DNA of 64,000 nucleotides from Ciona intestinalis (GCF_000224145.3 NC_020175.2:4158363-4222362), one strand, 5' to 3'; positions 44,901 through 55,550 are shown, counted from the first letter of the stretch. Notes: a model not told the origin generated them from the letters alone. Translations and numbers: made by a program.

Positions 44901-45001
44901 GGAGAGGAACTTATATTCCCTTTGATTTTTGCGGTCGTTTGCATGTTCCCGGAGATACCCATGATGGGAGAGGTGGAAGACTTGATATGATTCACCTCCA
45001 T
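32919..45001 (-). CDS. BCL9: BCL9/Legless homologue, Wnt/beta-catenin co-activator, 15 coding exons
   Basis: Nuclear adaptor that links beta-catenin to Pygopus. Coding exons: 45001-44779, 44191-44029, 43611-42417, 41849-41668, 41543-40636, 40348-40301, 40232-40177, 39785-39351, 38037-37902, 37501-37317, 36684-35682, 35263-34929, 34438-34313, 34088 to the gap (33492 visible), 33174-32919; all visible junctions agree in phase. HD1, HD2, HD3-like EWFRLVQAYNEEKRR, THCPLYQDA and FDLTGIIPTEKPSQTLNYFP occur in the same order as in vertebrate BCL9. About 1,950 codons, longer than human BCL9 (1,426) because of an N-terminal extension of several hundred Ser/Thr-rich residues. Composition is Pro/Gly/Met/Asn-rich throughout the C-terminal half. 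The Met at 45001 is the first ATG of the frame; upstream non-coding exons are likely but not located. The C-terminal part of exon 14 is in the 145-N gap. Confidence 0.95.
33492..34438 (-). CDS. BCL9: BCL9 exons 13-14: conserved C-terminal motifs
   Basis: Exon 13 (34438-34313; acceptor 6 bp further upstream also possible) carries MPTHCPLYQDA, like STPLYHDA of vertebrate BCL9/BCL9L. Exon 14 (34088 leftwards) carries FDLTGIIPTEKPSQTLNYFP, nearly identical to the C-terminal FDLSRIIPSEKPSQTLQYFP motif. These belong to the C-terminal transactivation region. Exon 14 runs into the N gap at 33491. Confidence 0.93.
34530..34735. repeat. Dispersed repeat family 3, second copy
   Basis: Contains tgacta(c)tgggttggagca, aaggccacatacgcatatcg and cggttacaatgcaagtacc, matching family 3 words at 6735-6990 and 61020-61090. 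Intronic in BCL9. Confidence 0.55.
35565..35648. repeat. Tail of repeat family 2 in BCL9 intron 11
   Basis: tgggtaatgggccaatcctg, gtctaagtcctaggacccag and gggacctcgcgcacatagaat. Further tails at 9920-9985, 12740-12810, 24640-24690, 25110-25200 and 43680-43760. Confidence 0.65.
35682..37501 (-). CDS. BCL9: BCL9 exons 10-11: HD3-like segment and Pro/Met-rich region
   Basis: Exon 10 (37501-37317) ends NSEWFRLVQ and joins AYNEEKRRTR of exon 11 (36684-35682), reproducing the EQIAWLKLQQEFYEEKRRK segment of BCL9. The rest of exon 11 is about 320 residues of Pro/Gly/Met-rich, probably disordered sequence with repeated SRLSH, MEPGM and PPPPYN-like motifs. The intron between the two exons is about 630 bp with nothing recognisable. 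Confidence 0.9.
37902..38037 (-). CDS. BCL9: BCL9 exon 9: HD2, beta-catenin-binding helix
   Basis: Encodes LSDEQIRHRMKSLNRIQNLK then SMLLPD, corresponding to LSQEQLEHRERSLQTLRDIQ then RMLFPD of human BCL9, the single helix that binds the first armadillo repeat of beta-catenin. Exon phase 0 to 1. Too short and AT-poor in stops to show as a long frame, but the match is unambiguous. Confidence 0.96.
38038..39350. other. 1.3-kb BCL9 intron 8, nothing recognised
   Basis: AT-rich sequence without repeats that I can match elsewhere in the window and without conserved frames. Confidence 0.6.
39351..39785 (-). CDS. BCL9: BCL9 exon 8: HD1, Pygopus-binding domain
   Basis: A 435-nt phase-0 exon beginning NSNPYLYIFNSEMANNAANM and continuing to VPSIISYHH. 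This matches the HD1 segment of BCL9 (VYVFSTEMANKAAEAVL...IVSFH) that binds the back of the Pygopus PHD finger. The rest of the exon is Pro/Ser-rich linker. The apparent extension upstream of NSNP in the same frame is intron, since a TTTTTACAG acceptor precedes it. Confidence 0.95.
40177..45001 (-). CDS. BCL9: BCL9 exons 1-7: long N-terminal extension
   Basis: About 925 residues precede HD1, against roughly 175 in human BCL9. The last part (KANKRERGQSADSKDGDKRG, end of exon 5) resembles the KGKRERSISADS motif of vertebrate BCL9, so the frame is correct. The rest is Ser/Thr/Asn-rich in exons 3-4 and Pro/Gly/Met-rich in exon 5. No domain is recognised in the extension. Phases are 1,2,0,2,1,1,0 and consistent. 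Confidence 0.85.
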
Positions 45002-47900
45002 TTCACAACGCGTGTGCACTACAACAGATCAATGATGCATATTCGTCATTAAATATTCCAAATCAATCGATACCCAGGCGACTTTAAAGATTTTCTCAAA
45101 AGACACAATGATGACGTCTCTTGCATATTGCGTGTGATAAATAGACATTTAGCTGGAATAATCTTACGCAACATCTGATGAAGTAACTAAGGCTATATCT
45201 CACAGCAGAGTATAAAAACAACACAAATCAGTGGTGTATATTCAAGAGGAAAATAAAATGAATTATTTTTCAATAAAAAATATTCTTAAAAAAAAATTTG
45301 TAACAAACTTTAGAACCATAAAAGTAGTAATAAAATTTACGCCCTACTAATTTTAGTTGTCCGCTTCTTTATACAATGTAAAAAAAAACAAGTAAAAACA
45401 TGATCACTGCAGTTGTTACCTTATATTCCAAACTTTCCTTGCATCAAATGTCAGGTATTAATCCGTTTTTGTTCCACTTCCATTATTGCTTGCTATTTGA
45501 CTTAAATTCGGAACGTGGCTATTTAAGTTAGTCTATCATACTGGTTAAGTAATCTGTAACAAAAAGGGGCAAGTTAAAATATTACATAACATTTAAATGG
45601 CTACACCTCATTCTGTTCTCCGTGGGCGGTTAGAGAGTTTTAAACTAACTTCTATTCTCTCTATAACGCACTGTGGTTAGTGCAGCAATGAATGTTAATT
45701 GTAAAACACACTGTTGCTAAGGTTAAAGAGAAATATTTGCATTTAACTTTGTGTGACACAAAGCTACGCTTTGATTTGAACACGAACACATGGCTACATA
45801 TGCTGCTGTAGTAGCTCGGTACAGGTATGTGGTACTGTAGCATTGGCCCGGTAATGCTTAATCAATTCAGATTGATATTATGAAGAACTGGCATAATAAA
45901 TAGACCTGATTTAAGGGGTCATACTGCAAAGTACACAAAGAGCGGACAGGCCTTGACGAATTGCTTTTTCGCTGGAAGAGAGATGTTATATTTCGATAAT
46001 AAATGATTAACCAGTGTTTGCGCTAGGCAAGGGATATTTATTCCATTATGCTGCATTCTTTCGGAATGGAAAGTACATTATTAATTTAACAAGAAACACA
46101 AATAGATGCAGAGGACGCTAAGGTAGGTGTATTTGAGGAGGGCAAACGCAAACAGACTGCTTTGTCTGTGTGATACAGCTAGCAATGGTCTATTCTCATC
46201 GACACATAGACAGTATGCACAGCAGTTTGGCGCTGAGGTGTATGTAGGCTTTCTTTGCGCGTGTTTGTATGAAAAGCAAATTTATGTTCGCCACTATTGT
46301 TTAATTTAATCTTTAACTATAGACTAGAAGTATGATAGATATCTCTGATCTATATGAACACTGCACACAATAAAATGATATACAATACAAGGTTACAATT
46401 TTTAATGCAAACATGTGCATTTTGCTGAAACAAACCTTTAAATATAAAAATACACCTTTAAACTACCTTTATAAATCACTCTACAGAACTTAGTAACCAC
46501 ATATGATATTGAAATACAAGCCTACACGAAAACAATTGCTTGTTATATAAATACAGCAGGCTTTACTCTTGGGAGATAACATGGACCACAGACCTGTGTA
46601 CTCCTGGTTAAATGAAGTTCATAATGTTCCAATCAAACTAATTTCTCTATATGACATTTGAAACATAAGGGTAGGTAGCATAATGTGAATAGGATGATAT
46701 GACCTTAATGTATATCAAACACATGTCAAAATGCTGGCCTAAAGAAAATCCGAATACAGTGTTTTTTTTTTCAATCCGAAATAATGCGTTTTACTGCATG
46801 TTTAGCAGTAAAACACATTATTTTGGATTAAAACACTCAGTGTCTTAATCAGGCAACCACAATAGCATTTTAACATCTGTCTATCAAAGCTACACACTAT
46901 GCCTGGTTTAATAGTCTTATATACGAGTGTAGGGTTACATCCTATATCTACACATTGGCGTAATCCTGTGGGACACATTGCACACATTGCGTGATCGAAA
47001 GTGGGTAAATCTATATAATATGGAAAACATGGGTAAACCTAGATGGAGAAATTGAGCAGAAAATATTAAAATTATCTATAATTAAAAGCAAAGCAGAACA
47101 GCTACCATGCAATGCTGAAGTCCCAAGTGACTTGAATGAGTGGAAAAATCAATACCATTGTAAGGAAGAGTAAGGAAAATTGTACTGCATAAAACATTAG
47201 GAGTGGGGGGCTCATTATAACCAACACATGGTAATATGAGATCAAAAGCTGAATTAGATACGTGCCGCAAATCTGTTCAAAAAATCATGGAATACTTATG
47301 ATTTACAAACTAATGAAAATAATACACAAAAAAAACCCCATTTTATTATGATTTTAATCTATCTCTGGTATATATTGAACATTTAATTGGTTTAGATTAA
47401 TTGTAATGAGGTAATCTGGTTAATATAAATTAGGTCAGAGGTTATACATAAGACATTCACGCATTACATACTAAACAACAGCAGTTAATAAATCTAACCT
47501 ATTATGTTTCTCTAAAGTTATATATAACTGCCACAAAATGTAATAATTCCTATTGGAATTAGAGTAAATATTTTCCTACAGCTATCTACTCTTAAGCACT
47601 TTCAATTTCTAACAAGTGCATAGTGCTTGGAAAAACAGATTGTAGTAGAAGTAATCTTATCAAACACATCAATACAAGAGCCGTATAAACAAAAGCGTTT
47701 ATCTGAACACTCGCCACTATACACGAGAAGTAAGATAGTACTTGACTGGCACTGCATAACAAACTATCACAATTACTATAACTACATATACTGTAAACAC
47801 ACTGGCACGCTCGCTACTCTTTTATAATCAGCGGTTTGATTTCTACTTAGCCACTTCATAAAGTGTAAATCCCGACCGTAAGCTCAACTGCAGGGGGCTT
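45002..47900. other. Probable BCL9 5' UTR introns and upstream sequence; a hairpin is the only structure seen
   Basis: No conserved reading frame on either strand. The first BCL9 coding exon has no clear acceptor immediately upstream of its ATG, so a 5' UTR exon probably extends a little to the right. The hairpin at 46757-46843 is listed separately. Confidence 0.5.
46757..46843. repeat. Strong inverted repeat (hairpin), arms about 36 bp
   Basis: Left arm words agtgtttt, aatccgaaataatgcg and ttttactgc are matched in reverse by gcagtaaaa, cacattattttggatt and aaaacact, with a loop of about 8 nt. There are two or three mismatches and a T-run bulge. It could be a small foldback element or a transcribed hairpin. 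Confidence 0.75.
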
Positions 47901-49450
47901 AAATTAAAGTCTATCTCTCTCTCCAACAGCGGACGGCAGCGACATACCTCGTGCCTAAAGCCATAACTCGCAGAAGAAGTCCCAAGCCGCTTTCTTTGTG
48001 TGCGTGAACAGAAATCATTTGACAGACAGCGTCAATCATTGCTACAACACGTATGCCCTCAAAGTCGTCCATCGCCACCCGCCAAAGCATGAGGGTCCTG
48101 CACAGCAACCGTCTTCGTCGCGTCGTAATAATCCCATTGTTTAGTCATCGTTTTGTATCATTCCACTCCAGTTGGCCGCCGTTGAAAGTGAGTGCTATAG
48201 TAAACTCTCGACGGCGGCGGAGCGCCCACAATCAAGAATCGGCCAGTTAGCGACGACCATTACGCAGAGAAGTCCCAAGCGCGTGTGTTAATGCGACACC
48301 AGTCCCGCATAGCGCGAAAGATACGCCGTGTCGTCGCCGCCAGTCGGGCGTGACGAGCAGCAAACATGGGTTACAGGCAGGATCTGGGGTTTCTATTGTG
48401 CGACGAGAGAATTGCGCAAATCTAGCGGCGAAACCAGAACGCTGGATAATTTGTAATCAAAAGAATGGCGACCGTAAAGCGACTATTCGTGACAAATTGC
48501 TTGGTGAGAGAGAAGAGAGGTGGATATGGGGACGAACCGAGCACGGGTGCCTAGTCGCTTTGCCTCTGTTTAAAAGAGAATGGGAGTGCTTCCGAGTAAT
48601 AGAACAAGAACACACATAGCCGACATTACGGCGCGAGCATCGAGCACGCACACACACTTCGTTCAGACTGCTTTCCCAGAGAAAACAATCAGAACAATAA
48701 ATATGTGCTCATGGCTCTCAGAAGCTCTCTTACCCACGACAATCGCCGCTGGCTCGTACAGGAACGAGAAGATGCACACACGCGTCCGATTGTCTCTTTA
48801 AAACGCGGATGTCTGTACTCGGCACACTCCTGCGCCTTTTTCGCTCGCTTCTGCGGAAGGGGACCGTCTCGCATTGTTGACTATTTCATTTGTCGCTTTC
48901 GTTTCTTTATGGCGCGAGAGAATGGAATATAATTACAACATTTGCGCACTCCGGGACGAAGTAAGACTTCTGGAAACATGATACCCACTCGCTGTTGCGC
49001 TCTATTGTCGGCCAGGACGAATAAGCGCTCAGCAGAAGCAACTGGAAGTTAACAAATCGAGCACATAACACATCTGTCCGCATCTCAAACCGGACGCTAA
49101 CCGTACTGCGATCAATAATGATACGATTTCGGATAAACGCAGGGGACATGCGTGCGCTGTCTGAGCGTGGATACGTAAAATGTGAACTCTGCACTTTTCT
49201 ATTGCCTATCGCTGAAAGGACGCACGCGGCGCGGATTATACAGAAAAGGCGGGATCGTTCAATTTGTCGGCAAATAAGCCACGCATCACTGCAGCCAGCA
49301 TATTATAGATCAGTACATCGCCGACGGCCATTTTAATGTGGATAGTCGGTTTCAAGCTGGGCGAGTTGACGATTTTCTCGGCACTATAACGTAACATTAG
49401 ACCTCACGCCGTTTAGCGAGACTTAGCGGCGTGCCCCGCACTGCCACCTG
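47900..49450. promoter_or_regulatory. CpG-rich zone, candidate BCL9 promoter and first non-coding exons
   Basis: CG dinucleotides and GC content are clearly higher here than in the surrounding AT-rich DNA (for example around 48180-48360 and 49380-49500). Several stop-bounded frames on both strands look like chance products of this composition. The word gaagtcccaagc occurs twice (about 47977 and 48270). It is the most promoter-like segment upstream of BCL9, though about 3 kb from its first coding exon. Confidence 0.4.
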
Positions 49451-52400
49451 GCGGAAAAGCCGTATTAGGAATGCGAAAAGGCCAACCACAGTTTAAGGCG
49501 TGAATTAGCTGACACAACAAATTCGTTTAACGCATTTGAATTCCAAGCGGTACATGGGCGATAATGGACGGTTTTATTTCAATCCACATAATTTAAAGGT
49601 CAAACATTCATGAAAAACATGTAGTTGATGTGGTAACTCAGTAAAAATTCCCTTCCATATTTTCTAAATAAACCCGACTGGTATAATGTATACTACATCC
49701 ATACAAAAAGTTACTTGTAAACATATTGACATTTGTTACTATGCCAATTAGTAGATAATACTGTCCTAAAAAGTGCAGAAAAAATGTTAGATTCATAACT
49801 TAACACATTTAAATGAGACAGCACTGGTAGCTTGAAAACAAAGTGTATTAAGGCCAATAGTGATCTCTAATCTCATCGAAATTTCTGCTGTAAAATCATA
49901 AATCAATTTCAATCGATTGAGAACACACTGCGAAAAGTGCAGAGGTAAATATTTCAATAAAAGCATAAATGCTGCTATCAATAATAGATGAGGACACTGG
50001 CTGTACAAGAACAGCCCCCATCATTCCAATGCTAGATATATTTAAATAACATCTATTGGTTTGTTGATGGTTAATACCGCTCTGTGGATGTCAGAGATAA
50101 TGAGGAATGACTGAAACTCTATATATCAATTATAACACGGATTTAAAGATACTAAACATACTTAAATACCTAATTGTTTAACATGTAAAGTCATTACTGA
50201 AAAATTGCTCAATATATTTGGATGAATTTGATTGTTGTAATTAGAATCAAGAGAACACCTGTCCATATTTTCATACACATGATTAGGAAAAATTGAATTA
50301 TAATTAAACTCGATTTTCCTTTGCAATAACTGCATTAAACTGGTCTTATGGGAAACAAGGCAAGCAGAGCAGGGAGGGCCAAATTCGGTTGAATTACCGA
50401 ACACACTGAAACAGAAAGGCACTTAAAGTTCATGCTCGGCAATGCGTAACCAAAGCTTGTTCATGAAAAGATGGTTACAAAAGAATTGGCCAGTACGACT
50501 TCTGCCTTTGTTAATACCTAGCGTGGCCAATAACACATGTAGGCCACACAGTTTAATGTTTATACACAAGGACACAGCGGGAGTTGTTACAGGAAGATAT
50601 CAATTACTGTTTCAATCTGAGATGACAAAATTGGCGGTCGATTATGTAATTACACACAAAGAGTGCTAATTTCCAACCAGAAACAAATAATGACATGTAT
50701 TGTAAACACAGTGGTTGATTTCATTATCATTCCAAGCAATGTATCGGTTAAATCTAGAATTTACTTGCATTGCATAAATGTATCTTTAACTGGAAACACG
50801 TCTGAGTCTGAGATTATATCTTAAATAAGCCTACATGTGTGGAACCAGACGGTGTGGGCTTAAACAGATTTAGGAGGTAAACAGTTGTTTGTTTGGAGTT
50901 AAAAATCTTTGAATTTCAAAGTTAACCAGAATGCTAACCGGTCATTTCTCCTAGAAACAATACCCTCTTGTTGATTGCATAAGTGCAAATAGCTGAACGT
51001 TACATTGGGGGAAATTCCTCAGTCAAAAGTTTATTTAAGAAAGTTACACTGAAACTTTTGACATTTAAAAAAGCTAATGGTTTGAAAAGTTTTGTGCGAT
51101 CTTACTGTGCTTTATGCCTATAGTATAACGACATTGCTTAGTTAAGTATTTACATAACGTGACTTTTTATTTCACTTAAATATAGATGATTGCAATATGT
51201 GATGTGACTCATGCAGTTTGACAGTGCTATGAACTGTAGCCCCGTTTATTGGCATATTAGTGTATTACTATATATGGAAGAAAGGCTAGTGAAAAATGCT
51301 AGTTTAATATTAGACACTGAAAATAAGTTTGTATGCATAAATGTGCGCTAATAATAAATAGTAAAAACCCCACTTTGTATATACTGTTACATGTTACAGA
51401 GAAATCTGTAAAATCATATCAGTCTTACAGTATATAACTCTAAGAATAAACCCTGTAGAATTTACGCAATAGCCTTGGGCAAAATTGGAACTCTAGTTTG
51501 ATTAGATAAGCTAATCAAGTTTATCATATATGCTATGATTTATAAGTAACAAGAAATTTAGAAATATTGAAACATTTTTGTTTGTTTAACTTTGTGGTTA
51601 CTGAAAATTAGAAAACAAACAAAAACTTTGTTTTGTAAATAAACATACAAATTATAGTACTGAAAAAAAGACAAGCTATGTCCAAAAAATATGTTTTACA
51701 GTATACTCTTAATGCTAATAGCCCAAAATGTTGTATACACTTTAGATATACACTGATATTATAAGCTGTAAAGCTAACACATATGGTAAAGCCACATACC
51801 TTTACTAACACAAATAAAAGCATAAACCTTTAGACTGTGTTAAGTAGGCCTACAAACAAATTGCAAAGAGTTTGGCAATACTAGGTTTTTTAAATGCTTT
51901 AATAAAGTTAATAAACCATTTTTTATACAAACCACAATGCTACAAAACACTTTCATTAATTCTGAAACCATTTTTTTAGTATAAAATAAACACGAGATAT
52001 ATATATCTATAATTAACCAACGTTTCTTGTGCAATTTGGCCAGACTTTATTAGAATTTATTTTACACCACAAAGCAGTTTAAACATTATATATATTAGAA
52101 ACAGCCCAGTTGAACCAACGTTTTAAAATAAGCATGAAACATTTTAGGCAGACAACAAAAGTTATACACATATGGATAATCACATTGATTTATACAAAAT
52201 GATTTTTCCTTTACCTATGATATTGTTACTTATGCCATCCTTAGATTGACATTTACAGTTCTGCCTACTTGTCTATCACTTCCTCTGACATCACACACTG
52301 GTTTACCACTTACAACATTTGTATCTTCACATAACATAAAGCATGACGAGGTAAAATGTCCAATTAAACGAAGCGTTCATATGCAGTACATAACAACATA

Positions 52401-53718
52401 TATAGTAGGGTAGGGAAGGATGGGACAGCCTTTCATTCTATTCTCTCGTATCATTTGGTGGTAAACAAATAACATTCAAAGAACTATAAAACCGTAACCC
52501 CACAACTCCCATAGACCGTTGTTAATTGTTTAAAACAAGATCCAAATGTATAGACATTATGAGCTAAAGGTGTCCCATCTTTCCCCACAGAACTAACAAG
52601 GAAAGAAGAAATAATACAAGCAAATTCATAATCTATCTTACGTCCATACAGAATACTCATTAGATAAAACATATACTTTGAAATCTAAGGTTTGCTTTCT
52701 TTTAATATGCTGGTGTTATAACAAGATCTACTACTTTTAGTGCTTATATTTTTAGCTTGGCGGGATAATTTGACAAGATTATGTAAGCCTAGTACAACTA
52801 TACGTAACACACCACATGCGTAGTAACATTTTAAATGACAGATTTTATTTTTTATACCATATTACATAAAGCACACTATTTTTACTGCCAGTCTGATTCT
52901 CTCCACGCTATGTTGTTGAAAATGTACATGTTATTATCTTTACAATCGTGTTTAAACTATGCACTGTTTCTATATTCTGACATCTTTACGACTGAAAAAA
53001 AAACGGTCGTTAAAACAGTTTTCAATTTGATAATATCTCTTACGTAAAAACTCGTGTTACTTAAGTTACATAACAATTTTAAATCAAAAATCTTTACTTT
53101 ACCTTGCACCGCAGTACCGTTGCTATACGTATTTCAGGTGTTTTCTGTTTACACAACCAACTTGTCAACTCATGATTTATAACTCCGCTTTTCAATAAGA
53201 TCTGTCAAGTACGATTGGCGTGACGCATCTTTCTGCAACGTAAAAAAAATAAATCAAGCTCTTTAACGCCACCTCTTATCCGGTTGGAGCGTAGAAAATA
53301 CAACACGGATGTCGCTGACAATCCAAATTTTTTTAGGTGAAGTGCATATACATATTCTGTTTAGTAGTTTAAATCAACTAGAGCAGTGGTTCTTAAAGGT
53401 ATAACGATTTCTTTTGGTATAAATTTAAAAAAAAACACAATTTTTGCGATTTAAAAAACTTATGTTTTGCAAAGGTAAATCACCGACATATAAGATGCAG
53501 TCCATCGTAATGACAAACAAAATACCGTTGGTTCGATGGCAACTAAACTTTCTATGGTAAATTGAATATAAAGCAACTGTACCAGGTATGTTCGAGTTTT
53601 AATTCATTATATAGGATTATATAATGTTTATTAACATAATCTAATCAGTAAAATTAAGAATTAAAAACTTTGAATTTTTAAACTTTTTGCATTAAAATGT
53701 GCAAACTTGTAATTTAAA
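49451..53718. other. Intergenic interval with no supported gene
   Basis: AT-rich, no conserved frame. Contains one MITE (52398-52592) and, near 53384, cagtggttcttaaagg, which resembles the outer end of a hAT terminus but has no partner. Confidence 0.6.
52398..52592. mobile_element. MITE family 1, copy 5
   Basis: Left terminus tatagtagggtagggaagga and right terminus ctaaaggtgtcccatctttc then cccacag. Interior tagaccgttgttaattgttt matches copies 1 and 4. Confidence 0.8.
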
Positions 53719-53720
53719 AT

Positions 53721-53730
53721 TCATTTTCAG
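53721..53730 (+). promoter_or_regulatory. Splice acceptor just upstream of EFCAB11, possible trans-splice site
   Basis: tcattttcag followed ten bases later by the start codon. No matching donor is obvious upstream, and the gene has no other intron. In tunicates such orphan acceptors often receive a spliced leader; a cis 5' UTR intron is the alternative. Confidence 0.45.
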
Positions 53731-53740
53731 TAATTTCTTC

Positions 53741-54232
53741 ATGGCTGTTTCACTAAGACGATTGCAAACAATCTTTAACCATTGTGATGAAGACAAAAAG
53801 GGATTTCTGAACCGCGAAGATTTGAAAGTAGCAATGTTAATTCTATTTGGCTATAAGCCATCTAAATATGAGATACAGCAACTACTAGATGATGGAGAGG
53901 GCAATAAAAAACTCATGAATTTCGAGACTTTTAAATCAATCATGGCGGCAAGCAAGCATGACCCTGACCATGAGATACGTGACATATTTCGCATGTTTGA
54001 CACTCACTGTCGGGGCTTTCTCATTTTCGATGATGTAAAAAAAGCATTTCATGCAGTAGCTCCTCATATATCTGACGCCACAATACGTGCTTGTTGTGAG
54101 GAGATGTGTAGGGAGTCTGATGGTAGAATCAGCTATCGGGAGTTTGCTGAAGCAATGAGGCATGGCCATGTACATATGGAACACCATGAAAATTATGATC
54201 ACTTTTTTAATTCAAATGTGTGTTTTAGTTAA
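53741..54232 (+). CDS. EFCAB11: EF-hand protein, EFCAB11-like, intronless
   Basis: 163 residues, the usual length of EFCAB11 (human 163). The protein follows the family across its whole length: CDEDKKGFLNREDLK, then LFGYKPSKYE (human LFGYKPSKIE), FDTHCRGFLIFDD and SDGRISYREF. The first EF-hand loop (DEDKKGFLNRED) ends in Asp where Glu is usual, the two middle loops lack most Ca ligands, and the last loop lost its first Asp (CRESDGRISYRE), so calcium binding is probably weak. The ATG at 53741 follows a splice acceptor by ten bases and starts MAVSLRRLQTIF; an upstream in-frame Met lies before the acceptor and is therefore rejected. The role of EFCAB11 is poorly known. Confidence 0.9.
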   Translation: MAVSLRRLQTIFNHCDEDKKGFLNREDLKVAMLILFGYKPSKYEIQQLLDDGEGNKKLMNFETFKSIMAASKHDPDHEIRDIFRMFDTHCRGFLIFDDVKKAFHAVAPHISDATIRACCEEMCRESDGRISYREFAEAMRHGHVHMEHHENYDHFFNSNVCFS

Positions 54233-54742
54233 AATGTTAACTTTTTCACAAATATGTTAAAGCATTACTTAATACTACTTTACTGCATATATTTTTTTTT
54301 ATTTGTAAACAAACATTTGTATTTTATTTTTATGAAGTTGCACTTTATCGATTGGTTTTAACAGTGTGAAATGTTTATTTGCATAAAATACTTTTAAGAG
54401 TAGCAAGCTTCGCACAGAGTATCATATTCAAACTGGAAGCAATCAAAGAGACCATATAACTTCCTGGTAAAATATAGACGCTTTGGAGTGGGAACACAAC
54501 AGGAAAGAATACGAAGATTAAGAAACAAACGCCGACTTTAGACAAAGTGATATATACAATCACTTATTTAAGCAGTACTGTAATTTAAAACAGTGGTGTA
54601 TATATATTAGCACTTTATGGTATATGCCACTGCCAGGGAGAGAGAAAAAGGTTTCGGACAGTTCGTTCGTGGGTTTTCCCCTTTTACATTTCCCCTTGTT
54701 TGTTTACCATCGCTTGGTCGATGTCATAAAACACTAGTGAAT
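54233..54742. other. EFCAB11 downstream region, nothing recognised
   Basis: AT-rich, no conserved frame and no canonical AATAAA on the plus strand close to the stop. Confidence 0.6.
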
Positions 54743-54775
54743 CGTTTTTACAGTACTCTCTTGTGCTTGTGTCAG
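54743..54775. repeat. 33-bp direct repeat, left copy, flanking a templated insertion
   Basis: Identical over all 33 bases to 55518-55550 (cgtttttacagtactctctt then gtgcttgtgtcag). The sequence between the two copies is a displaced copy of the gene B 5' region, so the repeat behaves like a long target-site duplication. Confidence 0.9.
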
Positions 54776-55517
54776 CTAGGTTTTTTTTGTCAAATTTCCA
54801 CAAAAAGTTGCAGTCTGATTTCCAAAAGAGCTTTATTAGACTTATAACATGGCAGTAACACAAGTTTCATGTAAAATCACTCTTTGGCAATTTATTAACA
54901 GTATAAAAACGCTAAAACGATAGTCTTCAAAACAACTAGCTGATTTAAATTCCAGAAACGATAAAATCACTTAATTTCTTAGTGCTTGTCAGGAAATGCT
55001 TGTCTTTCTGTCATGTTTTTCCTCATTAAGTAATTTATACAGCTGACATTATTAACTTCATGCTGCATTTATACCATATGTTTGAGTCTGTATGAGATTT
55101 TGCTTTTCTGTCTTGTTCATGTTATAGTAAAATAATTACCACACAAGGCAGAGCAGTTAGTTCATAAGGTATGAACGCACACAGTTATAAAATCAGAGAT
55201 GCATTGCAAAGAATTAAGTTCAAAATATTTAAATTAAATTAGATAAAAAAGATATTCAATATTTTTTCACTTTTTATTTGAAAGATATTTTTAATTATTG
55301 TTGCGCTTGCGCAAATATGGTAATTGAAGTGAATATATCAAGATCTTAAGACTTATTTAGGAATCTGTAGGTTTTAAAGTATGTGGAAATGGAAAAACAG
55401 TTTTATACCTGTTTTCATATTACTGGGTCTTGGGTTTCTTGGAGATTGTACATCAAACCAGGATCGAGTGACGAAAAGATTTACACGAACAAAAAATGGA
55501 AAACATATTGAATTATC
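54776..55517 (+). pseudogene. Inverted copy of the gene B promoter and first 45 codons (fragment C)
   Basis: About 743 bp nearly identical (about 99% by eye) to the reverse strand of 63062-63806, including the start MWKWKNSFIPVFILLGLGFL and the start of the mature region, up to KHIELS. Homology ends sharply at both sides, at the 33-bp repeats. Coding then runs by chance into 55575. It lacks all other exons and so is a fragment, but it carries a whole candidate promoter and signal peptide. Confidence 0.9.
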
Positions 55518-55550
55518 CGTTTTTACAGTACTCTCTTGTGCTTGTGTCAG
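55518..55550. repeat. 33-bp direct repeat, right copy
   Basis: Second identical copy of 54743-54775. Confidence 0.9.

Noticed and set aside
48350..49336. Overlapping plus- and minus-strand frames in the CpG-rich block
   Set aside because: Frames are open on both strands because of composition; none has a recognisable domain or conserved start.
53384..53399. hAT-like terminus cagtggttcttaaagg
   Set aside because: No partner terminus, no target duplication and only 16 bases; too weak to call an element.
53699..53740. Upstream Met for EFCAB11 (MQTCNLKFIFSNFF...)
   Set aside because: It lies before a splice acceptor, and the family N-terminus aligns from MAVSLRRL.
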